A stretch of DNA of 41,568 bases from an uncultured Verrucomicrobia subdivision 3 bacterium (GTDB lineage Bacteria; Verrucomicrobiota; Verrucomicrobiia; Limisphaerales; UBA11358): positions 1 through 41,568 of the forward strand of contig CAINLR010000095.1 in NCBI GenBank assembly GCA_903850425.1, in the 5' to 3' direction. The notes under the pieces are model-generated. The model saw only the letters and a list, made by a program, of their open reading frames with translations. It was not told the DNA's origin and made no database searches. A program made the translations under genes and the position numbers. The first letter of the stretch is position 1, and every line of letters starts with the position of its first letter. Positions 21,157 to 30,488 of the stretch are shown piece by piece.

Positions 21157-22818
21157 ATGAATACCACCGCCACCAAAAGTCCGTCCGCGCAAGGCTCCGC
21201 GCTGATGACGGTCGTCGTCATCGGCGGGATCGTGTGCGTCATCACCGCCGCCATGCTTCTGGTCAGTAGCAATTCCCTGAAAAATGCCTACGGGCGGACG
21301 GATTGGAACAAGGCGTTCTTCAGTGCGGAAAGCGCCGTGGTCTGGGCGGCGCAAAAGGCCTTTGACTCGGGGCAAGCCGCTGGCACCACCCGCACGAACT
21401 CGACCGCGCTGGGCACTCTGCCATTGAGCGCCCTGGTTTCAATCACCAACGATCCGGCCTTCCGCGGGGCCTGGGTGAAAGTGCAGCAACCGGCCACTTC
21501 CATGAACAATGTTTTCATCATCACCGCCTCCGCCCGGATCAACGACAAGATCCGCACCATTCAGACCCAGATTACGACCCGGCCGCCCAGCCTGGTGTTC
21601 GACTATGAATATTTTTTGAACAACTGGGGCTGGTGGTGGGGGAGCAGCATCACGGGCCAAGGGGCGCAACGCGCCAACTGGGATTTTGATTTCCGCAGTG
21701 GCCCCACGGTCAACGGGGCCATTTACGCCGCCAACGAAGTGCAGCAAAATGAAGTCGCCATCCAGAACATTTCGACGATGCCCTTTGGTGGGTTGGCCGG
21801 CAGCGATATCACCAATCTCGTGCATCAAGGCGCCCCCCGCGTCACCATGCCGAATTTGCTAGATTTCAGCAATTACATCGCCACGGCGATGGCGAATACG
21901 AGCAGCAATGGCATCTGGCTCGGCACCACCCAGTTCGTGCTCGGGGTGCAAAACGACGCCAGCAAGCCGGGAATCTATCTCGCCGGCACCGCCGCCAAAC
22001 CGGTTACCATTAAAGGCACCGTGGTGATTCCGGGCGACGTGGTCATCCAAGGAAAAGTCACCGGCCAGGGCACTCTGTATGTCGGCGGGAATCTCTACAT
22101 CGCCAATAACACCACCTATGCCAATGGCCCGGACTTCAGCAGCCCCCCGGAAACCATGGTTGTGACCAACCGTGACAATTGGGTGCAACAAAACATTGCC
22201 AAGGATCTGGTCGCCTATGCCGTGAAAGGCTCGATTTTTGCCGGCGACGTGACGGATTCCGATTGGGTCAGCAAGTGTTACAATTATCCCGGATCGGGCC
22301 TCGCAGTGGTGGGCGATGAATCGCACCTCGGCATGGACGGGATTGCCGGCACCGGCGACGACAACATCCCGTTTCTCCACCCAGATGGCACGACGAGCAC
22401 TTGGTATGATGACGATGGCAACGGCTTGGTCAACGCCAACTACAATTACTCCCGCGACATAAACATGGATAACACCCGCGCCGCAAAAATCCTGGGATAT
22501 CCAACGGATGGCAGTGGAAATGTCGTCGCCTTCAATCAGGTGGCGACCGACAACATGGGCACCTTGGAGGGAATATTTTATACCGACCACGCGGCAGCCA
22601 TGCGGCTGGCCCAAAGCACCTCAACTTTCCACGGCGTCATTGTTTCGCGCAATGAACAGATTATTTTTCAGAGCCAGCTCACTTTTATTTATGACTCACG
22701 CGTCCACAGCCGCTATAGCAACAACCCGAATCGCTTTATCAACCTGGGCCTGCCTTGGGGCAAGCCGCTCGCCGTAAACAGCTTTGTCGAACTGCCGCCC
22801 GACGCCACCGGCCTGTGA
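21157..22818 (+). CDS. PilX-like long pilin-associated protein
   Basis: The 553-residue protein starts MNTTATKSPSAQGSALMTVV. The segment QGSALMTVVVIGGIVCVITA has the G-x-A-L-x-x-x-x PilX-type signal and lacks the Glu of major pilins, which PilX-class proteins often do. A helix ending AAMLLVSS precedes FFSAESAVVWAAQKAF. The large C-terminal part (about 200-550) is Asn/Gly-rich with beta character (VTIKGTVVIPGDVVIQGKVT, GQGTLYVGGNLYI), suggesting a surface beta-helix-like domain. It probably sits at the pilus tip or as an exported adhesin. Confidence 0.7.
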   Translation: MNTTATKSPSAQGSALMTVVVIGGIVCVITAAMLLVSSNSLKNAYGRTDWNKAFFSAESAVVWAAQKAFDSGQAAGTTRTNSTALGTLPLSALVSITNDPAFRGAWVKVQQPATSMNNVFIITASARINDKIRTIQTQITTRPPSLVFDYEYFLNNWGWWWGSSITGQGAQRANWDFDFRSGPTVNGAIYAANEVQQNEVAIQNISTMPFGGLAGSDITNLVHQGAPRVTMPNLLDFSNYIATAMANTSSNGIWLGTTQFVLGVQNDASKPGIYLAGTAAKPVTIKGTVVIPGDVVIQGKVTGQGTLYVGGNLYIANNTTYANGPDFSSPPETMVVTNRDNWVQQNIAKDLVAYAVKGSIFAGDVTDSDWVSKCYNYPGSGLAVVGDESHLGMDGIAGTGDDNIPFLHPDGTTSTWYDDDGNGLVNANYNYSRDINMDNTRAAKILGYPTDGSGNVVAFNQVATDNMGTLEGIFYTDHAAAMRLAQSTSTFHGVIVSRNEQIIFQSQLTFIYDSRVHSRYSNNPNRFINLGLPWGKPLAVNSFVELPPDATGL

Positions 22819-23276
22819 CCCCCGCCCTACCCCATCGCATTTTCCGGTCCCGCTGCCTTGGGCTGACCGCGCTGCTGATCACGCTCGCCATAGGCTTGGG
22901 TGCCCGCGCCGCCATCTCGGAAGGACCCAAACCCATCAACGAGTATGAAGCGCAGAAGCGCCGCAATGTCGAGTTGTTTGAAGCCAATCAGTCGTATCAA
23001 GAACAATTGCGCGTGGGGCAGGAGCGGTATCGTCAGATGCAAACGAACCGGGCCAAAATCATCGCCAGCATGGCGGCGGAATTTCAAGCCCGCCAACAAG
23101 TCGTGGTGCTGCAGCCCGCCGCCGCTCCCCCGGCCAAGCCAAAGGAACCGATCAAGGGGCTGAAGCCGATATTGGCGGCGGTGCTGCTGGGGATCGGTTT
23201 TTTTGGTTTTGGCTATTACCTCTACATCCACCGCGAACGCGAACCGGCGGCACCCAGCCCGAAGCGGCCAGAATAG
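22815..23276 (+). CDS. Membrane-anchored coiled-coil protein of the pilin operon
   Basis: Translation likely begins with GTG at 22815, overlapping the previous TGA (GTGA), giving 153 residues. The N-terminal hydrophobic stretch LGLTALLITLAIGLGARAAI could be a signal. A charged coiled coil follows (NEYEAQKRRNVELFEANQSY, QEQLRVGQERYRQMQTNRAK) and a C-terminal membrane helix ILAAVLLGIGFFGFGYYLYI ends the protein, leaving HREREPAAPSPKRPE outside or in the cytoplasm. No family is recognised; position suggests a pilus assembly accessory. Confidence 0.6.
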   Translation: MTPALPHRIFRSRCLGLTALLITLAIGLGARAAISEGPKPINEYEAQKRRNVELFEANQSYQEQLRVGQERYRQMQTNRAKIIASMAAEFQARQQVVVLQPAAAPPAKPKEPIKGLKPILAAVLLGIGFFGFGYYLYIHREREPAAPSPKRPE

Positions 23277-23353
23277 TTTTTGATCCTGGCCAGGTTCGAT
23301 CGCTGATGCATCATCCCGGTTGAACTGCCAAGGCTGGGAATGCAACCAATGTG

Positions 23354-24121
23354 CTAGGCCGGCGGCTTCAGATAAGTGTCGTAAATCAGCTTGAGCGTGA
23401 GGAGGACGACCATGGTGAGGAAGACGGGCCGGATGAAACGGGTGCCGCGCGTGACAACCATTTTGCTGCCCGCCCGCGCGCCCAGCCACTGGCCCGCGCC
23501 CATGATGAGGCCCGCCGCGAACCAGATTTTTCCCACCATTAAAAACAAAATGAGCGACGCGACGTTGCTCGCCCAGTTGAGCGCCTTGGTGTTGGCCGTG
23601 GCACGCGTCAGGTTGAAGCCCAGTCCGAGCATGAACGCCAGCGCCAGAAAAGTTCCCGTGCCCGGCCCGAGAAATCCGTCATAGACACCGATGCCGAACG
23701 CGAAGATAAAGTCAAACTTCCCCCGCGAGATGCGTGGATGGATGTCCTGCGCGCCAAGTTGCGGACGCAGCCAGACGAAAACCGCCACTGCAAATAGCGC
23801 CACGGGCACGATGCGCTTCAGCAAATGGGAATCAAATTGCTGCACCAGAAAGGTCCCGCACAGCGCCCCAAGAAACGCCAGCAGCCAGGCGCGACGGACT
23901 TCGCGGTAATTCAACATCCCGGCGCGAGCATAGTGAAACGTGGCGCTGGTGGAACCAAACGTGGATTGCAGTTTGTTCGTGCCGAGCGCGATAATCGGGT
24001 CCGGGCAAAGGCTCAACAGCACTGGCACGGTGATCAACCCGCCACCGCCTGCAATCGAGTCCACAAAGCCCGCCACCAGGCCCGTGCCGAGCAACAAACC
24101 GATTTGTGACGCTTCCATCAT
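23354..24121 (-). CDS. TSUP family (TauE/SafE, YfcA-like) membrane transporter
   Basis: The 255-residue protein has eight or so hydrophobic spans. The N-terminal motif GFVDSIAGGGGLITVPVLLS (residues 18-37) and the repeat-half motif FGIGVYDGFLGPGTGTFLAL (about 148-167) are the two pseudo-symmetric TSUP signatures. Members export sulfite, sulfoacetate or related organosulfur anions across the inner membrane. The substrate is unknown here. It stands alone, convergent with the pilin operon and divergent from the outer-membrane gene. Confidence 0.88.
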   Translation of the reverse strand: MMEASQIGLLLGTGLVAGFVDSIAGGGGLITVPVLLSLCPDPIIALGTNKLQSTFGSTSATFHYARAGMLNYREVRRAWLLAFLGALCGTFLVQQFDSHLLKRIVPVALFAVAVFVWLRPQLGAQDIHPRISRGKFDFIFAFGIGVYDGFLGPGTGTFLALAFMLGLGFNLTRATANTKALNWASNVASLILFLMVGKIWFAAGLIMGAGQWLGARAGSKMVVTRGTRFIRPVFLTMVVLLTLKLIYDTYLKPPA

Positions 24122-24220
24122 CGTGGAATTCTAGCGGCGCGGCGGCGACGCGCAAGACACCGGCAATAAATCGCAAACAGGCGACAGCGAGGAGTTGCCG
24201 CAATGGCTATGCTCTCCGCG

Positions 24221-25093
24221 ATGAAAAAAATCTTGTTTCACGTTTTGATGATGACAGCGCTGGCCACGTTCGCCGGCGGCAAACTTCTGGCCGATGAGCC
24301 GATCGCGGCGAACACGCGTTACGGTTGGTTCAACGGACTCGATCATCGCAGCAGCTACGGCCAGGGTGTCTATCCAGAACCGTTTTTGGTGGATGACTCC
24401 GACTTGGAAACCGGCGAATTCCGGCTCGACTGGCTGCACACCGCCAACGGCAGCAGCCACAGCGACAACGCCAAGGCGGAGATTGAATATGGCATCGGCC
24501 TGATGACGCTGGAGCTTGAAGTGCCCTACGAGCGCGATGTGGAAGCGGATGAAATCACGAAAGGCATGGCGAACATTGACGTCGGCGCGCGGTATCCGTT
24601 TTATCAATTCGTTTCGCGGAACAACCGCTTTGACACGACCTTTGGCGCGGGCGTGGAACTTGGCATTCCCACGACCTCGGACGTGAGCCACAACACCGAG
24701 TTCGTCCCGAAAATTTTCAACGACACGAAAATCGGCAACTTCACCGTGCAGTCCATTTTCGGTTATTCCATGCTGTTCGGCCCCGGCGAGGATGGCGGCG
24801 TGAACACGTTTGAATACGGCTTCACCTTCGGCTACGACATTCCGCGCAAAATTTTGCCACTGCCGGGCGTGGAAAAAATAATCCCCGTTGTTGAATTGTC
24901 CGGCGAAACACAATTGAACAAAGATGCCGCCGGCCAAAACAGTCTCCTCGGCGGCGTCGGCTTGCGCGCAAATCTCAAGGCCATTGGGCGCATCCAGCCA
25001 CGGCCGGGAATCCTGTTTGTTTTTCCCGTGGACAACGGCGCGCGCACGGAGACACACTGGGGCATCATGACCAGTCTGGTTTTTGAATTTTGA
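24221..25093 (+). CDS. Outer-membrane beta-barrel protein, phenol-degradation MetA-like
   Basis: The 290-residue protein starts MKKILFHVLMMTALATFAGG with a signal peptide ending near LLADEP; upstream ATGs at 24203 and 24209 are also in frame. Alternating strands such as AKAEIEYGIGLMTLELEVPY and NRFDTTFGAGVELGIPT and the terminal aromatic F (SLVFEF) fit a 12-14 strand outer-membrane barrel. It ends 1 base before the Rieske gene, so the two are one unit with the peroxidase next. It may form a pore or a sensor domain; no substrate is implied. Confidence 0.6.
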   Translation: MKKILFHVLMMTALATFAGGKLLADEPIAANTRYGWFNGLDHRSSYGQGVYPEPFLVDDSDLETGEFRLDWLHTANGSSHSDNAKAEIEYGIGLMTLELEVPYERDVEADEITKGMANIDVGARYPFYQFVSRNNRFDTTFGAGVELGIPTTSDVSHNTEFVPKIFNDTKIGNFTVQSIFGYSMLFGPGEDGGVNTFEYGFTFGYDIPRKILPLPGVEKIIPVVELSGETQLNKDAAGQNSLLGGVGLRANLKAIGRIQPRPGILFVFPVDNGARTETHWGIMTSLVFEF

Positions 25094-25094
25094 C

Positions 25095-25499
25095 ATGCGC
25101 GTCAACCGCCGCACTTTTCTGGTTTTGAGCGCGGCGTTCGCCGCCGGGTGCGTATCAACGCCCGGCGGCGCAAATTTGTCTGCCGGCAATCACGAGAACA
25201 TCGTCAACGCCGGACCGGCTTCACAATATCTGGCTGACGGTGTTTACGCGCGCTATCGCGACCGGGGCTTTTTCCTCGTGCGGCGCGGCGCAAATCTTGT
25301 TGCGCTCTCCGCGATTTGCACGCATCGCAAATGCAAGCTCGATGCGGAAGCGGATGAAACTTTTTATTGTCCGTGCCACGGCTCGACGTTCGACGTGGAC
25401 GGCAAAGTGACCGAAGGCCCGGCGCGGCGCGATTTGCCGGCGTATGAAATTTTCACCAATGAAAAGGGTGAACTGCTGGTGAAAATCCCGGCGGGGTAA
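25095..25499 (+). CDS. Rieske [2Fe-2S] protein, exported
   Basis: The 134-residue protein starts MRVNRRTFLVLSAAFAAGCV, a Tat-like RRTF signal ending in a possible lipobox (AAGC, C19). The cluster is bound by C75-T-H77 (ICTHRKCKL) and C92-P-C94-H95 (CPCHGSTF), giving the usual two Cys and two His. It is short, with no other domain, like single-domain Rieske ferredoxins. Its neighbours, an outer-membrane protein and a di-haem peroxidase, suggest a periplasmic electron-transfer role, perhaps as donor for the peroxidase. Confidence 0.85.
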   Translation: MRVNRRTFLVLSAAFAAGCVSTPGGANLSAGNHENIVNAGPASQYLADGVYARYRDRGFFLVRRGANLVALSAICTHRKCKLDAEADETFYCPCHGSTFDVDGKVTEGPARRDLPAYEIFTNEKGELLVKIPAG

Positions 25500-25587
25500 G
25501 ATAATTTGCCCGCACCGCAAACCCGCGACAATAATCCGCAAGCCGGCGCTAGCACGCCATTTTTCTTTGCGGCAGACTTTTAGCACT

Positions 25588-26754
25588 ATGAAACACGCCG
25601 GAATGATTCTTGGAAAAATCCAGTTTGCTCTTGTATGCGCGGCACTGTGCGTCATGCCTGCGCCCGCGCAAAATGTAAACTCAGCCTCGCCGAACGAACG
25701 AACCGACCTCGAACGGCTGGGCCGGAAAATTTATTTCGACACGTCGCTGTCCACGCCGCCCGGGCAGTCATGCGCCAGTTGCCACACGCCGGCCGCCGGC
25801 TTTGCCGACCCGGATCATTCATTGTCTGGTTCGCGCGGCGCGATCAAATCTCGCACTGGCTTTCGCAACGCGCCGACGGCGGCTTACGCCAAATTTATTC
25901 CGCCGCTGCATTACGACGCGGACGATGAAACTTACGTCGGCGGATTGTTCTGGGATGGGCGCGTGAATTCGCTCGCCGAGCAGGCGCAATTTCCCTTTCT
26001 CAATCCGGTCGAAATGCACAACCCCGACCAGCAGGCGGTCGTGGCCAAAGTTCGCGCGGCGGAATATATGCCGCTGTTCCACAAGGTTTTCGGGGCCGCA
26101 TCATTGAACCCCAACAATCATCAACTCGCCTACCAACAAATCACCAAGGCGATTGCCGCATTTGAACAGACGCCGCGCTTCAGCCCGTTCACGTCCAAGT
26201 TTGATTATTATTTGAAAGGCACAGTGAAGTTGACCGCAAAAGAACTCCGTGGACTAGCGCTCTACAATGACAAGGCCAATTGTTTTGCATGTCATCCGAG
26301 CGGCGCGGCGGCCGGGCAGCCTGGCCCGATGTTCACGGATTTTACTTATGACAACATCGGCATTTCGAAAAATTGGAGCAGCCCATATCTAAAACTGCCG
26401 CCGAGCCTGAATCCTGACGGCCAAAATTTCGTGGACTACGGTCTGGCCAACACTGTCGCGAAATTTGATCCCGACCACGCCGCTGAGCAAGCCGGGCGGT
26501 TCAAAGTTCCCACGCTACGTAATCTCGCGCTCACCGCGCCTTACGGCCACAACGGTTATTTCAAAACGCTCAAGGACATTGTGCATTTCTACAACACGCG
26601 CGACGTGCCGGCGGCTGGCTGGCCGGAAAGTGAAGTGCCGGCAACGGTCAATCACGACGAACTGGGCGACTTGGGCATGACCGATGCGGAGGAAAACGAT
26701 TTGGTCGCATTTTTGCTCACGCTGACCGACGGATACCCAGCGCCGCACCGGTAA
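25588..26754 (+). CDS. Di-haem cytochrome c peroxidase (MauG/CcpA family)
   Basis: The 388-residue protein starts MKHAGMILGKIQFALVCAAL with a signal peptide ending near PAPAQ. Two c-type haem sites are present: C62-A-S-C65-H66 (SCASCH) and C232-F-A-C235-H236 (NCFACH). Between them ALFRKVFG-type helices and the loop NPVEMHNPDQ appear, and KVPTLRNLALTAPYGHNGYF follows near the end. It reduces H2O2 with electrons from a periplasmic donor, or oxidises a partner protein as MauG does. It likely shares transcription with the Rieske gene 88 bases upstream. Confidence 0.9.
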   Translation: MKHAGMILGKIQFALVCAALCVMPAPAQNVNSASPNERTDLERLGRKIYFDTSLSTPPGQSCASCHTPAAGFADPDHSLSGSRGAIKSRTGFRNAPTAAYAKFIPPLHYDADDETYVGGLFWDGRVNSLAEQAQFPFLNPVEMHNPDQQAVVAKVRAAEYMPLFHKVFGAASLNPNNHQLAYQQITKAIAAFEQTPRFSPFTSKFDYYLKGTVKLTAKELRGLALYNDKANCFACHPSGAAAGQPGPMFTDFTYDNIGISKNWSSPYLKLPPSLNPDGQNFVDYGLANTVAKFDPDHAAEQAGRFKVPTLRNLALTAPYGHNGYFKTLKDIVHFYNTRDVPAAGWPESEVPATVNHDELGDLGMTDAEENDLVAFLLTLTDGYPAPHR

Positions 26755-27029
26755 CACCCCGACGATTCGCCTACGATTGATTGGGCTGCTTATTCCGCCG
26801 GCAAACTCCGCTTCCCCCAATTCTAATTCCACCGAAAACAGCGGGGAACCGGCATAATGATTTTAACTATAAAACATAAGGCCGGATGCGCCAGCCCAAC
26901 AATTGCGGCTTCCAGTGGTCGCTAACCATTGCTTTTTCCCGGCTTTATTTTGCGCGCAAGCCGCCGACAACCATTCGCAAACCGCAGGCAGCGCGGGCGA
27001 AACATCATGCGCGATAATGCACGCATGAT

Positions 27030-28343
27030 ATGAATGTGCCGGCAGCAGATTTGAAATGGTTGAAACCGTTGGCGGAATTTTTTTTCGGTCTCGCGTTTTT
27101 CGCAAGCGCGTGTCCGGCGCACGGCGATGAAATGGAAGCCGCGCCAACCACGTTGACCGGCGGCTGGAGTGCGCGGACGAAGCTCGCAAGCCACGGCGTC
27201 GCGCCGTTCGCCACGCTGACCGGCGAGTTCTGGGGCAACGCCGCCGGCGGATTGCAGACCGGCGCACAGGGCGACACACAACTGGACTTCGGCGTCCAGC
27301 TCGACACAGCGAAACTTGGCGGCTGGCCGGGCGGCAGTTTCCTGGCGGAATTTCACTGGCTGCAAATTTTCGGACACGGTTGCTTCGCCGAAAAAACCGG
27401 CGCGGCCAATCCCGTCAGCGGACTCATCGCGGCGGATCATTTCCGGCTGTTCAATTTGTATTACCGCCAGTCGTGGAAAAATGACGCCGTGATTTTCAAG
27501 ACCGGCCAGATTGCCGTGGACGATGATTTCATGCGCTCGGATTATGCCGGACTGTTTCTCAACTCGGCCTTCGGCGCGATGCCTTCGCAAACGGGCACGC
27601 GGCTCGCGGCCTGCTGCGGTTACGAACCGCCGTTCCCGATGTATCCGGTGGCCGGGCCGGGCGCGTTCGTTTCGGTGAAGCCGTCGGGGGAAATTGATTT
27701 GCAGGCTGGCGTTTACGACGGGCAGCCCGGCACCGACACCGAAAGCAATCACGGCTTTGACTGGAGTCTCCGTGACGAAACCGGCATCGGCGTCTTTTAT
27801 GAAGGCGACCTTGCTTACGCCATCGAAAAACATGCCGGCACTTTCCGGCTCGGCGGCACTTATCACAGCGGCCTCTTTGATGACTACGCCCGGATCAACG
27901 CCGGTTTTTCCGACGCCGCCAAAAATGGCATTCACAGTTTTTACGCCGTCAACGATTTTGCGTTGCTCGCCCCGGACACCGGGAAAACTGTGCTCGGCCT
28001 GTTCACACGCGCCGGCATCAGCCCGCAAACTGATCGCAGCATCGTGACCGTTTATGCCGACGCGGGCTTGAACTGGTTCGCGCCGTTGCCGGGACGCGAC
28101 AACGACGTCGCGGGCATCGCTTTTTCCTGGACGAAATTCAGCGGGGATTTTCGCCGCGCGCCCGGTTCCGGCGGCGTGCCGGCGTCGCAGTCCGCGCTGG
28201 AACTGACTTACAGTGCGCAGGCCACGCGCTGGCTGACACTTCAGGCGGACGCGCAATTTTTATTCAATCCGGTAGCCGTTTCAAATTCCAGTTCCGGTGA
28301 AACCGCCGTCGTGCTGGGCTTGCGCGCGGTGATCAAATTTTGA
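27030..28343 (+). CDS. Carbohydrate-selective porin, OprB family
   Basis: The 437-residue protein starts MNVPAADLKWLKPLAEFFFG with a signal peptide ending near PAHGDE. It has the OprB pattern: LGGWPGGSFLAEFHWLQIFG (about 105-125), DHFRLFNLYYRQSW, then IKTGQIAVDDDFM and later long-strand repeats ending VVLGLRAVIKF with a terminal Phe, typical of outer-membrane porins. It allows diffusion of sugars across the outer membrane. The region 26755-27029 before it (275 bases) holds no gene and should carry its promoter. Confidence 0.85.
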   Translation: MNVPAADLKWLKPLAEFFFGLAFFASACPAHGDEMEAAPTTLTGGWSARTKLASHGVAPFATLTGEFWGNAAGGLQTGAQGDTQLDFGVQLDTAKLGGWPGGSFLAEFHWLQIFGHGCFAEKTGAANPVSGLIAADHFRLFNLYYRQSWKNDAVIFKTGQIAVDDDFMRSDYAGLFLNSAFGAMPSQTGTRLAACCGYEPPFPMYPVAGPGAFVSVKPSGEIDLQAGVYDGQPGTDTESNHGFDWSLRDETGIGVFYEGDLAYAIEKHAGTFRLGGTYHSGLFDDYARINAGFSDAAKNGIHSFYAVNDFALLAPDTGKTVLGLFTRAGISPQTDRSIVTVYADAGLNWFAPLPGRDNDVAGIAFSWTKFSGDFRRAPGSGGVPASQSALELTYSAQATRWLTLQADAQFLFNPVAVSNSSSGETAVVLGLRAVIKF

Positions 28344-28449
28344 ATTTTACCAACCATAGCGGCTGGCGATTGCGGCCGACATCCCTCCGCAAACCCGTCA
28401 CCCAATATTTGCTTGCGCCCGCCGCGCGCTCGGCAACTACTGGCGACGC

Positions 28450-28605
28450 ATGGTCGCCATTATTTTCGGTTTGCTGGTTTTCGTCATGATGGGTGGCTTC
28501 GGCTTGGCGGCCGCTGCCGCCACTTTCCCCTTTGCACTTCCGCGTGGCAACTTTACGCTGGCAGCATGTTTCGTCCGTGCATTGACCTGCATGAAGGCAA
28601 AGTAA
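28450..28605 (+). other. Possible small membrane ORF overlapping hisA start
   Basis: A 51-codon frame, MVAIIFGLLVFVMMGGFGLA then AAAATFPFALPRGNF, has one strong hydrophobic helix. It overlaps the first 40 bases of hisA in another frame. The open frame extends upstream without another good start. No family is recognised; it may be a chance ORF. Confidence 0.25.
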
Positions 28606-29321
28606 AGCAAATCGTCGGCGGCACGCTCGGCGACGCGGGCTTGCGCACTAATTTTGTCTCCGAAAAATCGGCAGCGTGGTTCGCCGAATTGTATCAGCGC
28701 GATAGGCTCTTCGGTGGCCACGTCATCCAACTCGGTGCGGGCAACGAAACTGAGGCGCGCGCCGCCCTCGCCGCTTTTCCTGGCGGACTGCACCTTGGCG
28801 GCGGCGTCAACGCAGCGAACGCGCGCGGCTGGCTTGAGGCCGGCGCGTCACACGTCATCGTCACCAGTTGGGTTTTTCGCGAGAGCGGCGTGGATTGGGA
28901 ACGGCTCGGCGAACTCGTGAATGCCATTGGCAAACATCGGCTGGTGCTCGATCTAAGTTGCCGCAAACGCGGGGAGAAATACTTCGTCGTCACCGACCGC
29001 TGGCGGAAATTCACCGAACTCGTCGTGAACGCTGAGACGCTGAAAAAGTTTTCCAGCTTCTGCTCGGAATTTTTAATTCATGCCGTGGACGTGGAAGGTT
29101 TATGCCGGGGCATTGACAGCGAACTCGTCGCCAAGCTCGGCCAGTGGTCGCCGATTCCGATGACTTACGCCGGCGGCGCAAACTCGCTGGCGGACTTGGA
29201 AACGGTCACCGGGGTTGGCGGCGGGAAAGTGGATCTGACAATTGGTTCCGCCCTGGACATCTTTGGCGGCAGCGGCGTGAGCTATGCAGATTGTGTAAAA
29301 TTCAACCGCCGCCAGAAGTGA
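28566..29321 (+). CDS. hisA: Phosphoribosyl-formimino-AICAR ribotide isomerase, eukaryotic-type HisA
   Basis: The 251-residue protein starts MFRPCIDLHEGKVKQIVGGT, the N-terminus of the HIS6-type isomerase, with DLHEGKVKQIVGG binding phosphate. Further TIM-barrel signatures are LHLGGGVNAANARGWLEAGA, then HAVDVEGLCRGIDSELV and TYAGGANSLADLE. It performs the fourth step of histidine synthesis, an Amadori rearrangement, in the cytoplasm. Bacterial HisA differs clearly in sequence, while this resembles yeast His6, which is known in some PVC and Legionella-like bacteria. No other his gene is adjacent. The ATG at 28566 is preferred over an upstream extension to 28413. Confidence 0.85.
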   Translation: MFRPCIDLHEGKVKQIVGGTLGDAGLRTNFVSEKSAAWFAELYQRDRLFGGHVIQLGAGNETEARAALAAFPGGLHLGGGVNAANARGWLEAGASHVIVTSWVFRESGVDWERLGELVNAIGKHRLVLDLSCRKRGEKYFVVTDRWRKFTELVVNAETLKKFSSFCSEFLIHAVDVEGLCRGIDSELVAKLGQWSPIPMTYAGGANSLADLETVTGVGGGKVDLTIGSALDIFGGSGVSYADCVKFNRRQK

Positions 29322-29334
29322 ATTCTGACGGCGG
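29306..29334. terminator. Hairpin at the end of hisA
   Basis: CCGCCGCCAGAA and TTCTGACGGCGG form a stem with one mismatch around GTGAA; the hisA stop codon lies in it. There is no T-run on the plus strand. It resembles the hairpin at 30489-30520 and may stop transcription from either of the convergent genes. Confidence 0.55.
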
Positions 29335-29373
29335 CGAAAGGGGCGGATTGCCGTTGGACTTGCAACCTGCGAC

Positions 29374-30349
29374 TTAAGCTTGACGGCGGTGGCGGCGAGC
29401 CAACAACCAGCCGGATGCACCCAAAACGGCCAGCGCGCCGGTGGCCGGTTCGGGAATCTGCGTGACGACCACATTGTCAAACAAACCGAAATTCAGAGCC
29501 GTCCCATTTGCATCCGTCGAAGCCGTCGTATTGATGTCACTTTGCACCAACAAAATGTTGTTGCCGCCGAGAACCCCATTGGTGGAAATGTCCAAAGAAG
29601 CAATCAACGTCCCATCAATGTTCCAAGTCACCGCGTTTCCCACCTTGGTGATGGTGATATCATGCCACGACCAGCCCAGCGCACCGGCCAGCGTGCTACC
29701 AGTTTGCGACGGGTAAAGCGTAATCTGCGCGGCGGGCGCCGTGTGGGCGGGGAAAAGCGCAGTGTAGAAAGTGGCTGAATTGTTGACCGAACCGGCCACG
29801 TAAACTCCACTGTTAGCGGGCTGGCTGCCTTGGGCCGCAGGAGTGTAGGCGCGAAAATCAGCCGAGGAATTACCATCGCCGGTGCCGGCAAACCAAATGC
29901 CATTGGCCGAGCCCGCATAGTTGGCGGTTGTCCCGGACGTGCCGATGCCACCGCCAGTGATCTGCGTTGAGCCGCTGCCGCCGGCCGGGCCCGGGCCGAT
30001 GAAATTCGCCCACATGTCGAAACGCAATTGATAATCACCCGTGAAACTCTGACCAGTAGGCGAGATGCTCACCCCGCCCAGCGCCTGCCCGGCGACGGTG
30101 TTGTTGGCGTTGAGCTTCACACCCCAAGTCGTGCCACCCGTAGAATGCGGAGCGGAGGGGATGCCGACACTGCTATAGTCGAAGAAAATATTGGCCGTGT
30201 TCACACTCGCACCACCGCCGGAATTCACGTTCCAGTTCGCCGTATCGTTGACGTCGAAATTATCCGAGAACAATGCTTGCGCGTTCAAGGCTGACGGGGA
30301 TAACGCCATCGCCGCGCAGGCACCGAGGATGAATTTTTTTTGACTTCAT
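29374..30349 (-). CDS. PEP-CTERM exported protein with a frameshifted signal peptide
   Basis: The main frame (to 30309) encodes a ~300-residue beta-rich domain (FSDNFDVNDTANWNVNSGGG, LFDNVVVTQ) and ends with PEPATGALAVLGASGWLLAR then RHRRQA, the PEP-CTERM sorting signal for cleavage by exosortase. It lacks a good start: the true one is the ATG at 30349-30347, which would give MKSKKFILGACAAMALSPSA, a perfect signal peptide, if the A-tract at 30341-30334 were seven bases. It is eight here, so the two halves are out of frame by one base. It could be a real inactivation, phase-variable slippage, or a sequencing error. The protein would be secreted with exopolysaccharide. Confidence 0.85.
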
Positions 30350-30488
30350 GGCTGATTGGGCGGTGTCAATTGATTGCTCGTGGTTTATTTCTGCGACCGG
30401 CCAGAATGAATGACATGCCCGTTGGTTTTTTGCAAGCAGAACAGTCGGTCCGCCATCAGCCCCGTTTTCCTGGGGAGGAGGCAAGACC

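Noticed and set aside
23354-24109. Plus-strand frames opposite the TSUP gene
   Set aside because: They lack hydrophobic spans and motifs; the reverse strand has clear TSUP signatures.
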